A stretch of DNA of 11,184 bases from Methanobacteriaceae archaeon (GTDB lineage Archaea; Methanobacteriota; Methanobacteria; Methanobacteriales; Methanobacteriaceae). Under the pieces are notes generated by a model. The model searched no databases. It had not been told where the DNA came from and worked only from the letters and a program-made list of their open reading frames with translations. Below are positions 1-6,946 of the stretch, one piece after another. The position numbers and the translations under genes were made by a program. Within the stretch, counting starts at the first letter, position 1, and each line of letters opens with the position of its first letter. The stretch spans positions 1-11,184 of the forward strand of contig DAHVOW010000036.1 of assembly GCA_027318585.1 (NCBI GenBank). Reading direction: 5' to 3'.

Positions 1-598
1 ATCCCTCCACGGGGATTCCCTGGTAATGGTCCTGGAAGTAACGGTCATCCCTGGATATCAGCACAGGCACCCGGGCCGTGACCGAGGGGTCCAGTTCCTC
101 GGGCTTCAATCCCCACTGCTTCTTAGTGTAATTTAAAAACACCTTCTGGTACACATAGTCTGCCAGTAACTTAAGATCCTCATCATCACAATCTTTCAAC
201 TCCAGGATGGGGACCTGCACCTCCTGACCGTAGTTCTCCACCAGTTTCTCCTCCATCTTCTGAGCCATATCCTGAGAAAAAGACGAATACAGGCTGGTCA
301 GGTTGAAGGGGATGGGGATCTTCTTCTCATCCACGTAACCCAGAACCCGGTGCTGGTAAGGACGCCACTCGGTGAACTGGGACAGATAATTCCACACCTC
401 CTTGATCTGGGTGTGGAAGATATGCGGTCCGTACTTGTGCACCAGTAACCCGGCCTCATCGTAGTAGTCATAGCAGTTACCCCCTATTTGTTCCCTTTTC
501 TCGATAACAAGGACCTTATCTTCCAGGACGTTGGCAATTCGCTCCGCCAAGACACATCCAGCGAGTCCAGCACCAATTATGATGTAATCATACATCAT
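1..598 (-). CDS. glf: UDP-galactopyranose mutase, N-terminal part (C-terminus off window)
   Basis: Flavoenzyme that interconverts UDP-galactopyranose and UDP-galactofuranose in the cytoplasm, supplying the galactofuranose donor for surface glycans. Only the first 199 residues of a family usually around 370 long are present; the frame is open to the window edge. An N-terminal FAD-binding Rossmann motif (IIIGAGLAG, residues 6-14) is followed by the family signatures IGGNCYD (38-44), KYGPHIFHT (55-63) and NYTKKQWG (156-163, containing the conserved active-site tryptophan). The start ATG at 598-596 overlaps the TGA of the upstream methyltransferase by one base, and an AGGTGA ribosome binding site lies just ahead; a second ATG follows at once. 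It is GC-richer (about 50%) than the preceding gene. Identification is very secure. Its presence implies that the neighbouring glycosyltransferases include a galactofuranosyltransferase. Confidence 0.95.
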   Translation of the reverse strand, partial: MMYDYIIIGAGLAGCVLAERIANVLEDKVLVIEKREQIGGNCYDYYDEAGLLVHKYGPHIFHTQIKEVWNYLSQFTEWRPYQHRVLGYVDEKKIPIPFNLTSLYSSFSQDMAQKMEEKLVENYGQEVQVPILELKDCDDEDLKLLADYVYQKVFLNYTKKQWGLKPEELDPSVTARVPVLISRDDRYFQDHYQGIPVEG

Positions 599-1284
599 CA
601 ATCACCTGATATTCTGATAGCCACTTGCTCGTCATAACGACAATAACCAATGTATTCGAATTTCATGTGGTTTAATTCTATGAATTCCATGAATGCTTTG
701 AATTCTCCATTTTTCCATCCAGGATAGTTAAAAAATTCATCAAAAACAATTACTGTGCCCTTTTCTATTTTTTCATTTAAAAATTTGAATATAGTTTTGG
801 TGGAAGAGTAGAGGTCGCAGTCTATATGTATAAAAGAACATTTTTCAGAATGTTTTGATACAAATTCCGGTAGAGTGTCCTCAAACCATCCTTTGACCAG
901 TTCCACATTTTCTTTAACCGCGGGTAATTCTTCTAGTTAGAAAACACCCTTATGAAAGCCGTTTCTCCAATCTTCTGGCAGTCCCTCGAAGGAGTCAAAG
1001 CCATAAATGATCTTTTCTTCCAGGTGGGATGCTATGTAATTTAAGGTATCTCCTTTATAGACTCCAAATTCGATAAACAATCCTTCCTGGTCTGAAAGAT
1101 CTACAGAATATTTAAGAAGACTCATTTTATCCTGGAATGATCTAGTTTTTAACAAATACTTTTCAACAAATATAGCTGTTTCTTTCAAGGCCCTACGTTG
1201 CAGTTCTAGTTCTATATTTCTGGCATCGTATGTATTACTAACGTTGATTAATCCCAGTAATTTATCTATTATCTTATTTAACAT
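598..1284 (-). pseudogene. TylF-like SAM-dependent O-methyltransferase, interrupted by in-frame TAA
   Basis: One class I methyltransferase of the TylF/MycF/NovP type (sugar O-methylation) split by a single ochre codon. Residues 1-115 carry the SAM-binding motif FIEFGVYKGDT (70-80) and YGFDSFEGLPEDW (94-106). TAA sits at 939-937 as codon 116. The same frame then stays open to the TGA at 600-598, with KGWFEDTLP, the metal-site region HIDCDLYSSTK and IVFDEFFNYPGW. Without the stop the protein would be 228 residues, normal for the family. The second half has only a GTG (906-904) as an internal start and lacks the SAM loop, so it would not be an independent enzyme. Start ATG 1284-1282 overlaps the flippase stop by 7 bases; no clear ribosome binding site. 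The gene is AT-rich (about 31% GC in 601-780), unlike glf. Recent nonsense mutation, phase variation, readthrough or a base-call error are all possible. Confidence 0.85.
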
Positions 1285-2570
1285 GTTTTAATCTCGTTGA
1301 CTTTGTTTTTATAGAGTTTCCAGAAAGATAGCGTTATCACTATTTCTACGATTAAAAATGACAATGCAGTGCCTATATCTTTCATGTAATACACCATGGG
1401 TATTAGCATTAATGGATAACATAATCCTATGGTTATTTGCACTCGAGAGACCAGATTAGAGTGTCCAAATGCAAATAAGAATAGAACTCCAAAGACATTA
1501 CTCAAACCAATAATGAATGGTAAAAATGACATTATCTGCAGTAAGGGGATTGAATATAGGTATTGATTTCCCGTTAGTATGATGAGGATGGGGCCCGCAC
1601 CCAATAACAATAAGAGTGAAATTATGAATGTGAATGTGGCCATAAAAATAGCCACTTTCTTTATAAATTCAGTTGCTTCTTTTTTAGATTTCATTGCAAG
1701 CGAACTTATATAAGGGTATATTGCTTGTGAAATGGGATTCATAAGTCCAATAACCATCCTGACAATCTTTTCGGCTACAGAATAGTACCCTACAATGGTG
1801 GGGCTCGCAAAAAAGCCTAAAATAAAGGTGTTGGTGATGGTGTAGAGACTGCTGGCTACCGTAGATATGAAGATATGCCAGCCCTCCTCCAGCTGGTGCT
1901 GGATATCTGCCCGGGATGGTCTTTTGAAACTGACCCCGAATTGTCTTTTAACCAGTCTCAGGGAATATATTCCGATGATGATGGTGCCCAGGGCACTTAT
2001 TAGTGGCACGTAGAGGTAATCACTACTACCCCGTATGAAGATGAATATGGCGGCGGTGTAGATGAGGCTGATACCGATGTTGAGGATGCTGATGTAGCGC
2101 ATCTTCTCCATGCCCTGGAAGAACCAGGTGGGCAAGAGCAGGTTACCCACCACCAATAAAAATGAGAAGTAGTACAAGAGCCAGTCGGTGCGGAACTTGT
2201 CAAAGCTGAACACCATGACCGTCATCACCAGGAAGCTGAACACCATTAGTAGGGCTTTGGTGGTCAGCACCGAACTGTAGATCCGGCTGACCTTCTCCTC
2301 ATCCTCCCGGTGGATGGAGATCTCCCGGGTGGCGGACATATTAAATCCATAATCAGTCAGGATCTGGAAGTAGCCAATGAAGGCCAGGGCGAAGGCCACC
2401 AACCCGTATTTGTCAGGTCCCAGGACCCGAGTCAAGTAGGGGAAGGTGATGAGCGGTAATATATAGTTCAGGCCCTGCAAACTGAACAGGGATAATATAT
2501 TATCCAGGATCCTCCGGTAGTCCTTATTTTCTAGGATTTGACCAATCCGGGATGGTAATGGCAACTTCAT
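1278..2570 (-). CDS. Wzx-type polysaccharide flippase (MOP/PST superfamily)
   Basis: Integral membrane protein of 430 residues expected to flip a lipid-linked oligosaccharide across the cytoplasmic membrane. The N-terminal hallmark of this family is present: NYILPLITFPYLTRVLGPDKYGL near residues 34-56, followed by many hydrophobic segments spread over the whole length, consistent with about 12 helices. Length is normal. The ATG at 2570 has no strong ribosome binding site; a TATA-like element about 34 bases upstream could give an almost leaderless transcript. It lies 69 bases after the LUD gene and overlaps the methyltransferase start by 7 bases. Base composition changes sharply inside the gene. 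The 5' half (positions 2340-1861) is about 51% GC and the 3' half (1800-1321) about 35%, with the switch near codon 240. The frame is intact throughout. This suggests a recombinant gene. Confidence 0.92.
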   Translation of the reverse strand: MKLPLPSRIGQILENKDYRRILDNILSLFSLQGLNYILPLITFPYLTRVLGPDKYGLVAFALAFIGYFQILTDYGFNMSATREISIHREDEEKVSRIYSSVLTTKALLMVFSFLVMTVMVFSFDKFRTDWLLYYFSFLLVVGNLLLPTWFFQGMEKMRYISILNIGISLIYTAAIFIFIRGSSDYLYVPLISALGTIIIGIYSLRLVKRQFGVSFKRPSRADIQHQLEEGWHIFISTVASSLYTITNTFILGFFASPTIVGYYSVAEKIVRMVIGLMNPISQAIYPYISSLAMKSKKEATEFIKKVAIFMATFTFIISLLLLLGAGPILIILTGNQYLYSIPLLQIMSFLPFIIGLSNVFGVLFLFAFGHSNLVSRVQITIGLCYPLMLIPMVYYMKDIGTALSFLIVEIVITLSFWKLYKNKVNEIKTC

Positions 2571-2600
2571 ATTAATAAAAAAGTATCTGAGGGATTGGCC

Positions 2601-2610
2601 TTATAATTTT
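2601..2610 (-). promoter_or_regulatory. Possible TATA box ahead of the flippase gene
   Basis: The leftward strand reads AAAATTATAA, in the only sizeable gap (69 bases) within this gene series. Archaeal start sites usually lie about 25 bases downstream, here near 2578, leaving a leader of only 7 or so bases. That would fit the lack of a ribosome binding site at the flippase. The stretch is AT-rich anyway, so this may be chance. Confidence 0.25.
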
Positions 2611-2639
2611 CTATACTTAACAGCAAAGAAGGTAAATTT

Positions 2640-3848
2640 CTAATCCCGGTAGGCTGATCCCCTCTTCTTTATATTGTCCAGGATCACCCGGTGCTCCTGT
2701 ATATGTAGGCCTTCTTCCACACACTCCCGGCGAAGTAACTCCATGATCTGGCTGGTGGGTATCTCCAGGGGACACTCCCGGGTGCAGTTACCGCAGAGGG
2801 TGCATTTGAAAAGGCCGGAATCCGTGCAGGTCGCCTCATCCTCTATGTAGCGGCTCATAACCACCCCACGGCCACCCAGGTGCCGGCGGTAGCCGAACTC
2901 CGGGCCAGTGACACTGTAGACTGGACAGTTAACGATGCAGCTCCCGCAGCCAATACACCACAGACTCTCCGCACCCTCCTGGAGCAGCTCCCGGCGGCCG
3001 TTGTCCAAAAAGACCACAACCACTCTCCTTGCGCCATACATGTCTTTTAAGAGTTCTTGTTCGATGTCCGCGGTCTTGGAGGGTGATGAAACCACGTTCA
3101 TGTAGGCCGGGGTCTTCTTGCCAGTGGCATATATGGTCTCCAATTTCACCACCGACACCGCATCCTCCAGGGTGCTGACCACCTTATCGATACCCACCAG
3201 GATGATGTGCACATCCAGAAGGCTGATCATGCTGATGTTGCCTTCGTTGTGCACCATCAAAAGAGCCCCGTCACTTGCAGCCACCGAGTTAGCCCCGGTG
3301 ATTCCCACCCGGATATTAGGTAATTCCATGAGGATATCCTCCTTCACCGCCTCCAGGATGCTCCGGGGCTCACAGTCCACCTCTTTGTCCAAGTAGTCCG
3401 AGACGATCCGGCTGATCATCTCCAGGTCCAGGTGGGCGGCGGGGCCGATGGGGTGTGAGGGCCGGCTTTCACGGTGCATCTGCACGATCCGGTCCCCCAG
3501 GTCCGTCTCCAGGACCTCCACTCCCTCCTCCTCCAGGTGCTCCGAGAGGAGGATCTCCCCGGCGGTGTTGGACTTGGACTTGGCCACCAGTACCTCACCT
3601 TCCAGCTGGTCCAGAATAGCCCCCCGGGCTTCTTCTCCGTTACCAGCCATGATTACCTCCACCCCGTTCTCCTCCAGGTTACGGGCCGCCTCCTCCAGGA
3701 GCTCCTCCAGGTGATCCATGCTGTACGCCCGGATCCCCTGCACCCTCTCCTTAAGCTTCAGGGTCTCGTGGTCCTTTAATAACTTCCTCCTTCTCTGGTC
3801 CAGGACCTGGAAGGAGCGGTTCATCACCGAGATGTGGGATTTTTTCAT
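2640..3848 (-). CDS. LutB-like LUD domain protein with two 4Fe-4S motifs
   Basis: Related to LutB/LldF of lactate-utilisation complexes: an N-terminal LUD domain (about residues 40-275) followed by a ferredoxin-type domain. LUD landmarks are VLVAKSKSNTAGEI, ETDLGDRIVQ, and GITGANSVAASDGALLMVHNEGN. Two CxxCxxCxxxCP clusters follow: Cys 298, 301, 304, 308 and Cys 349, 352, 355, 359. In bacteria LutB works with LutA and LutC in L-lactate oxidation; the substrate here is unknown and no LutC is seen in the window. I chose Met at 3848 (402 residues) because GGAGGGGG stands 7 bases upstream of it. An in-frame ATG at 3884 would add 12 residues but abuts a GGAGGG with no spacing. It follows the LutA-like gene via a ten-codon minicistron. 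Cytoplasmic, with no signal peptide. GC-rich, like the likely host background and unlike the AT-rich glycosyltransferases upstream. Confidence 0.9.
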   Translation of the reverse strand: MKKSHISVMNRSFQVLDQRRRKLLKDHETLKLKERVQGIRAYSMDHLEELLEEAARNLEENGVEVIMAGNGEEARGAILDQLEGEVLVAKSKSNTAGEILLSEHLEEEGVEVLETDLGDRIVQMHRESRPSHPIGPAAHLDLEMISRIVSDYLDKEVDCEPRSILEAVKEDILMELPNIRVGITGANSVAASDGALLMVHNEGNISMISLLDVHIILVGIDKVVSTLEDAVSVVKLETIYATGKKTPAYMNVVSSPSKTADIEQELLKDMYGARRVVVVFLDNGRRELLQEGAESLWCIGCGSCIVNCPVYSVTGPEFGYRRHLGGRGVVMSRYIEDEATCTDSGLFKCTLCGNCTRECPLEIPTSQIMELLRRECVEEGLHIQEHRVILDNIKKRGSAYRD

Positions 3849-3877
3849 GAATCCCCCTCCTTTTGGGAGATTTTCAT
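3845..3877 (-). CDS. Ten-codon minicistron between the LutA-like and LutB-like genes
   Basis: An ATG at 3877-3875 opens the frame MKISQKEGDS, closed by TGA at 3847-3845. Its ATG overlaps the TGA of the LutA-like gene as ATGA, and its own TGA overlaps the ATG of the LutB-like gene as ATGA. A GGAGG in the last codons of the LutA-like gene lies 8 bases before its ATG, a good spacing. This gives two back-to-back ATGA couplings. It could be a translational coupler keeping the two Fe-S proteins in proportion, or a chance product of purine-rich sequence. I do not recognise the peptide. Confidence 0.3.
   Translation of the reverse strand: MKISQKEGDS
3853..3860 (-). promoter_or_regulatory. Strong ribosome binding site deciding the LUD gene start
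   Basis: The leftward strand reads GGAGGGGG, with GGAGG ending 7 bases before the ATG at 3848-3846. It lies inside the extension that would be coding if the upstream ATG at 3884 were used, which argues for the shorter protein. Confidence 0.7.
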
Positions 3878-4548
3878 GATTCATCCCTCCTTAATAGGAA
3901 TTCAGTAAGATCCAGGACCCGTATCTTACCCACCGAATCCAGGTTCAACACACAGAAGGGACAGCAGGTAACTAGAACATCTGCTCCGGTTCTTATAGCA
4001 TCATCCGCCCGATGCTCGGCCATACTCTCTGATAACTCGGGGTAGGCAGATTTAACCCCCCCACCGGAGCCGCAGCACCTAGATTCCTCTCGGTTCTTAT
4101 CCATCTCCACCAAGTCCCCCTTCATCTCCAGGACCCGGCGGGGGGCGTCGTACTCCCTGAGGTGCCGGCCCAGGTGGCAGGGGTCATGGTAGGTCACCTT
4201 AACCTCCTCCTTCTTAAGCTGGAGCTTAACCTCAGATATTAACTCCTCTAAGAGTTGAGAGATATGCACCACATCCACCTCTCCCACCATCTGGGGGTAA
4301 TCCTCCCTGAAGGTGCGGTAGCAGCCAGCGCAGCTCACCACCACCCTCTCCCCTTTCAGTTTATCATAAGTCTTCGCCATGGATTCCTGGGCATCCCGGG
4401 TGAATCCAGTACGTAGTAAAACGGAGCCGCAGCACTCTTCATCATCCAGTACCGTGTATTCCACATCGGCCTGGTCCAGTAACTTCTGGGTTGATTTTGA
4501 TATATTTTTTAGCTTTTTTCGGGCGGTGCAGCCCTGGAAGTAGATCAT
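3874..4548 (-). CDS. LutA/HdrB-like protein with two cysteine-rich CCG domains
   Basis: A cysteine-rich (CCG, DUF224) protein of the kind found in LutA, GlpC and heterodisulfide reductase HdrB/HdrD, expected to carry an unusual Fe-S cluster and to act in thiol or electron-transfer chemistry with the LUD protein encoded next. Two CCG repeats are complete: Cys7, Cys39-Cys40 (ECCGS), Cys73 and Cys76 (SCAGC), then Cys124 (HDPCHLGRH), Cys158-Cys159 (CCGSGGG), Cys195-Cys196 and Cys199 (TCCPFC). I chose the ATG at 4548 (224 residues, MIYFQGCTARKKL), since AGGA lies about 9 bases upstream and the conserved domain begins here. An in-frame ATG at 4581 would add 11 residues, overlap the upstream stop by 17 bases and has no visible ribosome binding site. 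Cytoplasmic. The change from AT-rich to GC-rich DNA occurs close to its start. Confidence 0.88.
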   Translation of the reverse strand: MIYFQGCTARKKLKNISKSTQKLLDQADVEYTVLDDEECCGSVLLRTGFTRDAQESMAKTYDKLKGERVVVSCAGCYRTFREDYPQMVGEVDVVHISQLLEELISEVKLQLKKEEVKVTYHDPCHLGRHLREYDAPRRVLEMKGDLVEMDKNREESRCCGSGGGVKSAYPELSESMAEHRADDAIRTGADVLVTCCPFCVLNLDSVGKIRVLDLTEFLLRRDES

Positions 4549-4564
4549 GGTTTTATTTCCTAAA

Positions 4565-5731
4565 TTAATTGGTCTTTCCATTTTGGATCAGGATACTATT
4601 AAACTGTTGGGCTGATTTTTTCCAGCTAGTATTATTCCTTTCCAACTTTTCCTGAGATTTTTCCAGGATCAGATTTAGATCCTCCTGATGATGGAGGTAG
4701 TGGTTAATCTTGTTGTAAAGGTCCTTAATATCTGACTCTACAAAGATCATCTCCTGTTCGGAAAAGAAAGTAGGAGCACTTCCATCCCGATAATCAATCA
4801 CTGGAAGTCCGGAGGCGATCATTTCATAATTAACCAGGGAAATATTAGTTAAAGAAGCCACAACTCCTAAATGGGACTTTTTATACAACTCCCTGAGTTT
4901 GTGGGGGACTAGTTTACCTAAATTAGTGGTGTTGGGAATATTAACCAGCTTACTAGCCCCAAATAGGTTTACCTGAACCTGATATCCAGAATTCTTGAAT
5001 TTCCGCTGCATATATTTAATCTGTTCGGCCAGAAGGAAAGGTGCTCTTTTACGATCAGTTTTAAAGTAAACTGTTATCACTACTTTATCTTTTATCTCCA
5101 ATTTTCTCCGGTTCATTTGGTAATAATCAAGTTCCACAGGGAAATCCACCCAGTCCACCTTAGAGTTTACAGCATCCTCAATCCGTTGCTTATTCCAATG
5201 ACCCAGACTAACCATATGAAATCCAAACTGGTAGGTATTCAGTGCCAAGTAGTATAGATCACCATGGGGATAGAAATCCGGTTCAAAATCCTGGATAAAA
5301 TACATTTTATAGTCAAAGTTATCTTGGTGAGCCAGAAGATGATAAACTGATGTCCAGATAGTGGCAATTCCAATATCATAACTATTATTAAGGGCCTTAC
5401 TTTCCAAACAAGTCCCCTTATATCCTGGTAGATTAATACTGGCGTTAAGTTCCATCTGTTCTTTGGAAGAGTCATCGTAGGTAATGTAGTAGATTTGGTG
5501 TCCCATTTCAGACAGGTAAGTTCCCAGTCTTAGTATGGAGGTATGACCACCACTGTAGAGGAGGATTCCATTGACAATAAAGGCTATGGTGTATGAATCC
5601 TTTTTGCCTAGTTTTTGTGATTTACAGTAGAGTCTGTCTATCTGGGAAATGATTGACCAGTCTTTAGGAGCATCTAATTCTAGTCTAAACTGAATCACGT
5701 CAAGAATATTCCTTATAGAATCTTTATTCAT
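4565..5731 (-). CDS. Glycosyltransferase family 4, WsaF/rhamnosyltransferase-like
   Basis: A 388-residue glycosyltransferase resembling the WsaF group of GT4 enzymes, bacterial members of which transfer rhamnose. Support comes from the N-terminal glycine motif YSGGHTSILRLGTYLSEMGH (59-78) and the characteristic stretch YFIQDFEPDFYPHGDLYYLA (144-163) continuing to FHMVSLGHW. The C-terminal nucleotide-sugar half contains NISLVNYEMIASGLPVIDYR (296-315), where the conserved glutamate of the family sits. Sugar specificity is inference. The ATG at 5731 overlaps the TGA of the upstream GT2 as ATGA and is preceded by GGTGGTGA, so the two are probably translationally coupled. AT-rich (about 35% GC) like its upstream partner, suggesting that the pair arrived together. 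No signal peptide or membrane segment is obvious, so it probably acts on the cytoplasmic face of the membrane. Confidence 0.85.
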   Translation of the reverse strand: MNKDSIRNILDVIQFRLELDAPKDWSIISQIDRLYCKSQKLGKKDSYTIAFIVNGILLYSGGHTSILRLGTYLSEMGHQIYYITYDDSSKEQMELNASINLPGYKGTCLESKALNNSYDIGIATIWTSVYHLLAHQDNFDYKMYFIQDFEPDFYPHGDLYYLALNTYQFGFHMVSLGHWNKQRIEDAVNSKVDWVDFPVELDYYQMNRRKLEIKDKVVITVYFKTDRKRAPFLLAEQIKYMQRKFKNSGYQVQVNLFGASKLVNIPNTTNLGKLVPHKLRELYKKSHLGVVASLTNISLVNYEMIASGLPVIDYRDGSAPTFFSEQEMIFVESDIKDLYNKINHYLHHQEDLNLILEKSQEKLERNNTSWKKSAQQFNSILIQNGKTN

Positions 5732-6699
5732 ACTCTCACCACCGGTGGATTGAATAAGATGGCGGATAATGAGGCTGAGGTGTTGATGAGAATAAACCTG
5801 ATTCTATGATCCTTCCTTTTTTTTAGGATTTCAAAGTTAATGTAGATAAGGTTAAAAAAAATTCCAGCAATAAAGCTCAGAATTCCATCCTTCCTTTTAA
5901 TATAAAGGTTGTTTCTTATTCCCAGACGATACTTCCATGCATCTATTGACTTAGCAGAAAATATGTCACTATGATAATTACTGGGGGTCTGATGATACAC
6001 CGCACTGTCTTTAACATAAAAACCCATATAACCACTTCTAGTCATCCGATCCGTGTATTCGGTATCGTCTCCCCATAAAAAAAATTCCTTGAATGGCAAT
6101 CCAACCGCCTTAACCGTGTCAGCACTTAATAAAAGAGATACAAAGGAGGCGATTTTTACAATTAAAACACCTTCATCATCCTGATCATTAAAAGGAATAC
6201 CATTTATGAATGGTGAGATAAGAGGAAGGTTCATAAGATGTATTTCATCCTTCCAGAGTACTTTACTGCACAAAAAACCGACAGAGTATTCTGATTTTAA
6301 ATGTTGGTATTTTTTTAGTAGTATTTTTAAGGAGTCTGCTCTCGCTAAAGTGTCGTCATCCATTAACCATAGCAAGTCATAACCGATTTGGTATGCTCTT
6401 TTCACTCCTTCATGAAATCCACCAGCACCGCCAGTATTATAAGGATTTCGGGTGTAATGAATCAGCAATGACTCCTTTTGAGAGGTTGTATCCCAGGGTT
6501 CTTCATGATTAGGTGGAGGAATCTCAGTTAGATAACCTTTTTTTCTCAATAATTCCGGGGTTTTATCAGTGGAAGCGTTATCAAAGATGTATATTGCGTT
6601 GAGATTATTTGGACCTTCAAGTGCTTCAAGACACTCTATCAGTAAATCTTTGCGATTATAAGTTACAACCACTGCGCAGATCGTCTCCTTATTTTCCAT
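5728..6699 (-). CDS. GT2 glycosyltransferase, GlfT2/galactofuranosyl- or rhamnosyltransferase-like
   Basis: A 323-residue GT-A fold enzyme. AVVVTYNRKDLLIECLEAL (9-27) opens the nucleotide-binding domain, and FDNASTDKT (39-47) follows. NTGGAGGFHEGVKRAY (88-103) is characteristic of the GlfT2/rhamnosyl subgroup. LMDDDTL (112-118) is the metal-binding DxD, WGDDTEYTDRM (209-219) holds the probable catalytic base, and His236 lies in AVYHQTP. Hydrophobic stretches near 273-290 and 303-316 may associate with the membrane. Family knowledge plus the glf gene in the same series point to galactofuranose transfer; rhamnose is the main alternative. The ATG at 6699 is preceded by GAGGAG (6716-6711) 11 bases upstream and a TATA box near 6775, so this is probably the first gene of the leftward operon. 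AT-rich. The next gene overlaps its stop as ATGA. Confidence 0.88.
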   Translation of the reverse strand: MENKETICAVVVTYNRKDLLIECLEALEGPNNLNAIYIFDNASTDKTPELLRKKGYLTEIPPPNHEEPWDTTSQKESLLIHYTRNPYNTGGAGGFHEGVKRAYQIGYDLLWLMDDDTLARADSLKILLKKYQHLKSEYSVGFLCSKVLWKDEIHLMNLPLISPFINGIPFNDQDDEGVLIVKIASFVSLLLSADTVKAVGLPFKEFFLWGDDTEYTDRMTRSGYMGFYVKDSAVYHQTPSNYHSDIFSAKSIDAWKYRLGIRNNLYIKRKDGILSFIAGIFFNLIYINFEILKKRKDHRIRFILINTSASLSAILFNPPVVRV

Positions 6700-6771
6700 A
6701 AGCAGTTTTTCTCCTCAATTAATTCATGGCCATTATCGGTTATTTTCTGGGCAAAACGATGTAAGGGACTT

Positions 6772-6779
6772 TTTTATAT
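6772..6779 (-). promoter_or_regulatory. Candidate TATA box for the leftward operon
   Basis: The leftward strand reads ATATAAAA (within CATATAAAAA). The expected start site, about 25 bases downstream, is near 6750. That gives a leader of roughly 50 bases, which includes the GAGGAG ribosome binding site at 6716-6711. It fits archaeal promoter geometry but has not been scored against a model. Confidence 0.45.
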
Positions 6780-6894
6780 GGGGGCCATTCCTGACCTAAT
6801 GTGTTATTTTTAGTTAAATCATGGTTACAATCATATCTATCTCCTGAAAGATATATAACCTCTGAAATGTTAAGTATTGATTAAAAAACAAATG

Positions 6895-6902
6895 TTATAT
6901 AA
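6895..6902 (+). promoter_or_regulatory. Candidate TATA box for the rightward GT2 gene
   Basis: TTATATAA stands about 45 bases before the ATG at 6947. A start site about 25 bases downstream (near 6925) would leave a leader of roughly 20 bases. No ribosome binding site is visible in that leader, so initiation would be weak or of the leaderless-like type. Confidence 0.45.
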
Positions 6903-6946
6903 TTTAGAATCGGTCCATCAAATTTAAGTACATTATATCCCCTGTT

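Larger units (their letters stand above)
6700..6946. promoter_or_regulatory. Divergent intergenic region between two GT2 genes
   Basis: A 247-base AT-rich spacer separating leftward and rightward glycosyltransferase genes, the only divergent junction in the window. It holds a TATA-like element on each strand (near 6775 leftward, near 6898 rightward) and another TATA-like stretch, GATATATAAC, near 6850-6859. I see no tRNA, long open frame, convincing operator palindrome or repeat. About 115 bases between the two proposed promoters remain unexplained and could hold regulator sites. Confidence 0.55.

Noticed and set aside
937..939. Recoding of the internal stop as pyrrolysine or selenocysteine
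   Set aside because: Those use UAG and UGA respectively. This codon is TAA, and no such residue is expected in TylF-like enzymes.
3505..3720. Repeated CTCCTCCAGG-like units
   Set aside because: Spacing is irregular, and they encode Leu-Glu-Glu runs (for example LEELLEEAARNLEENG) with host codon preference, so they are coding bias and not a repeat array.
3448..3779. Two overlapping plus-strand open frames of about 90-100 codons
   Set aside because: Ser/Arg- and Leu/His-rich shadows opposite the Glu-rich part of the LUD protein, with no homology-like pattern.
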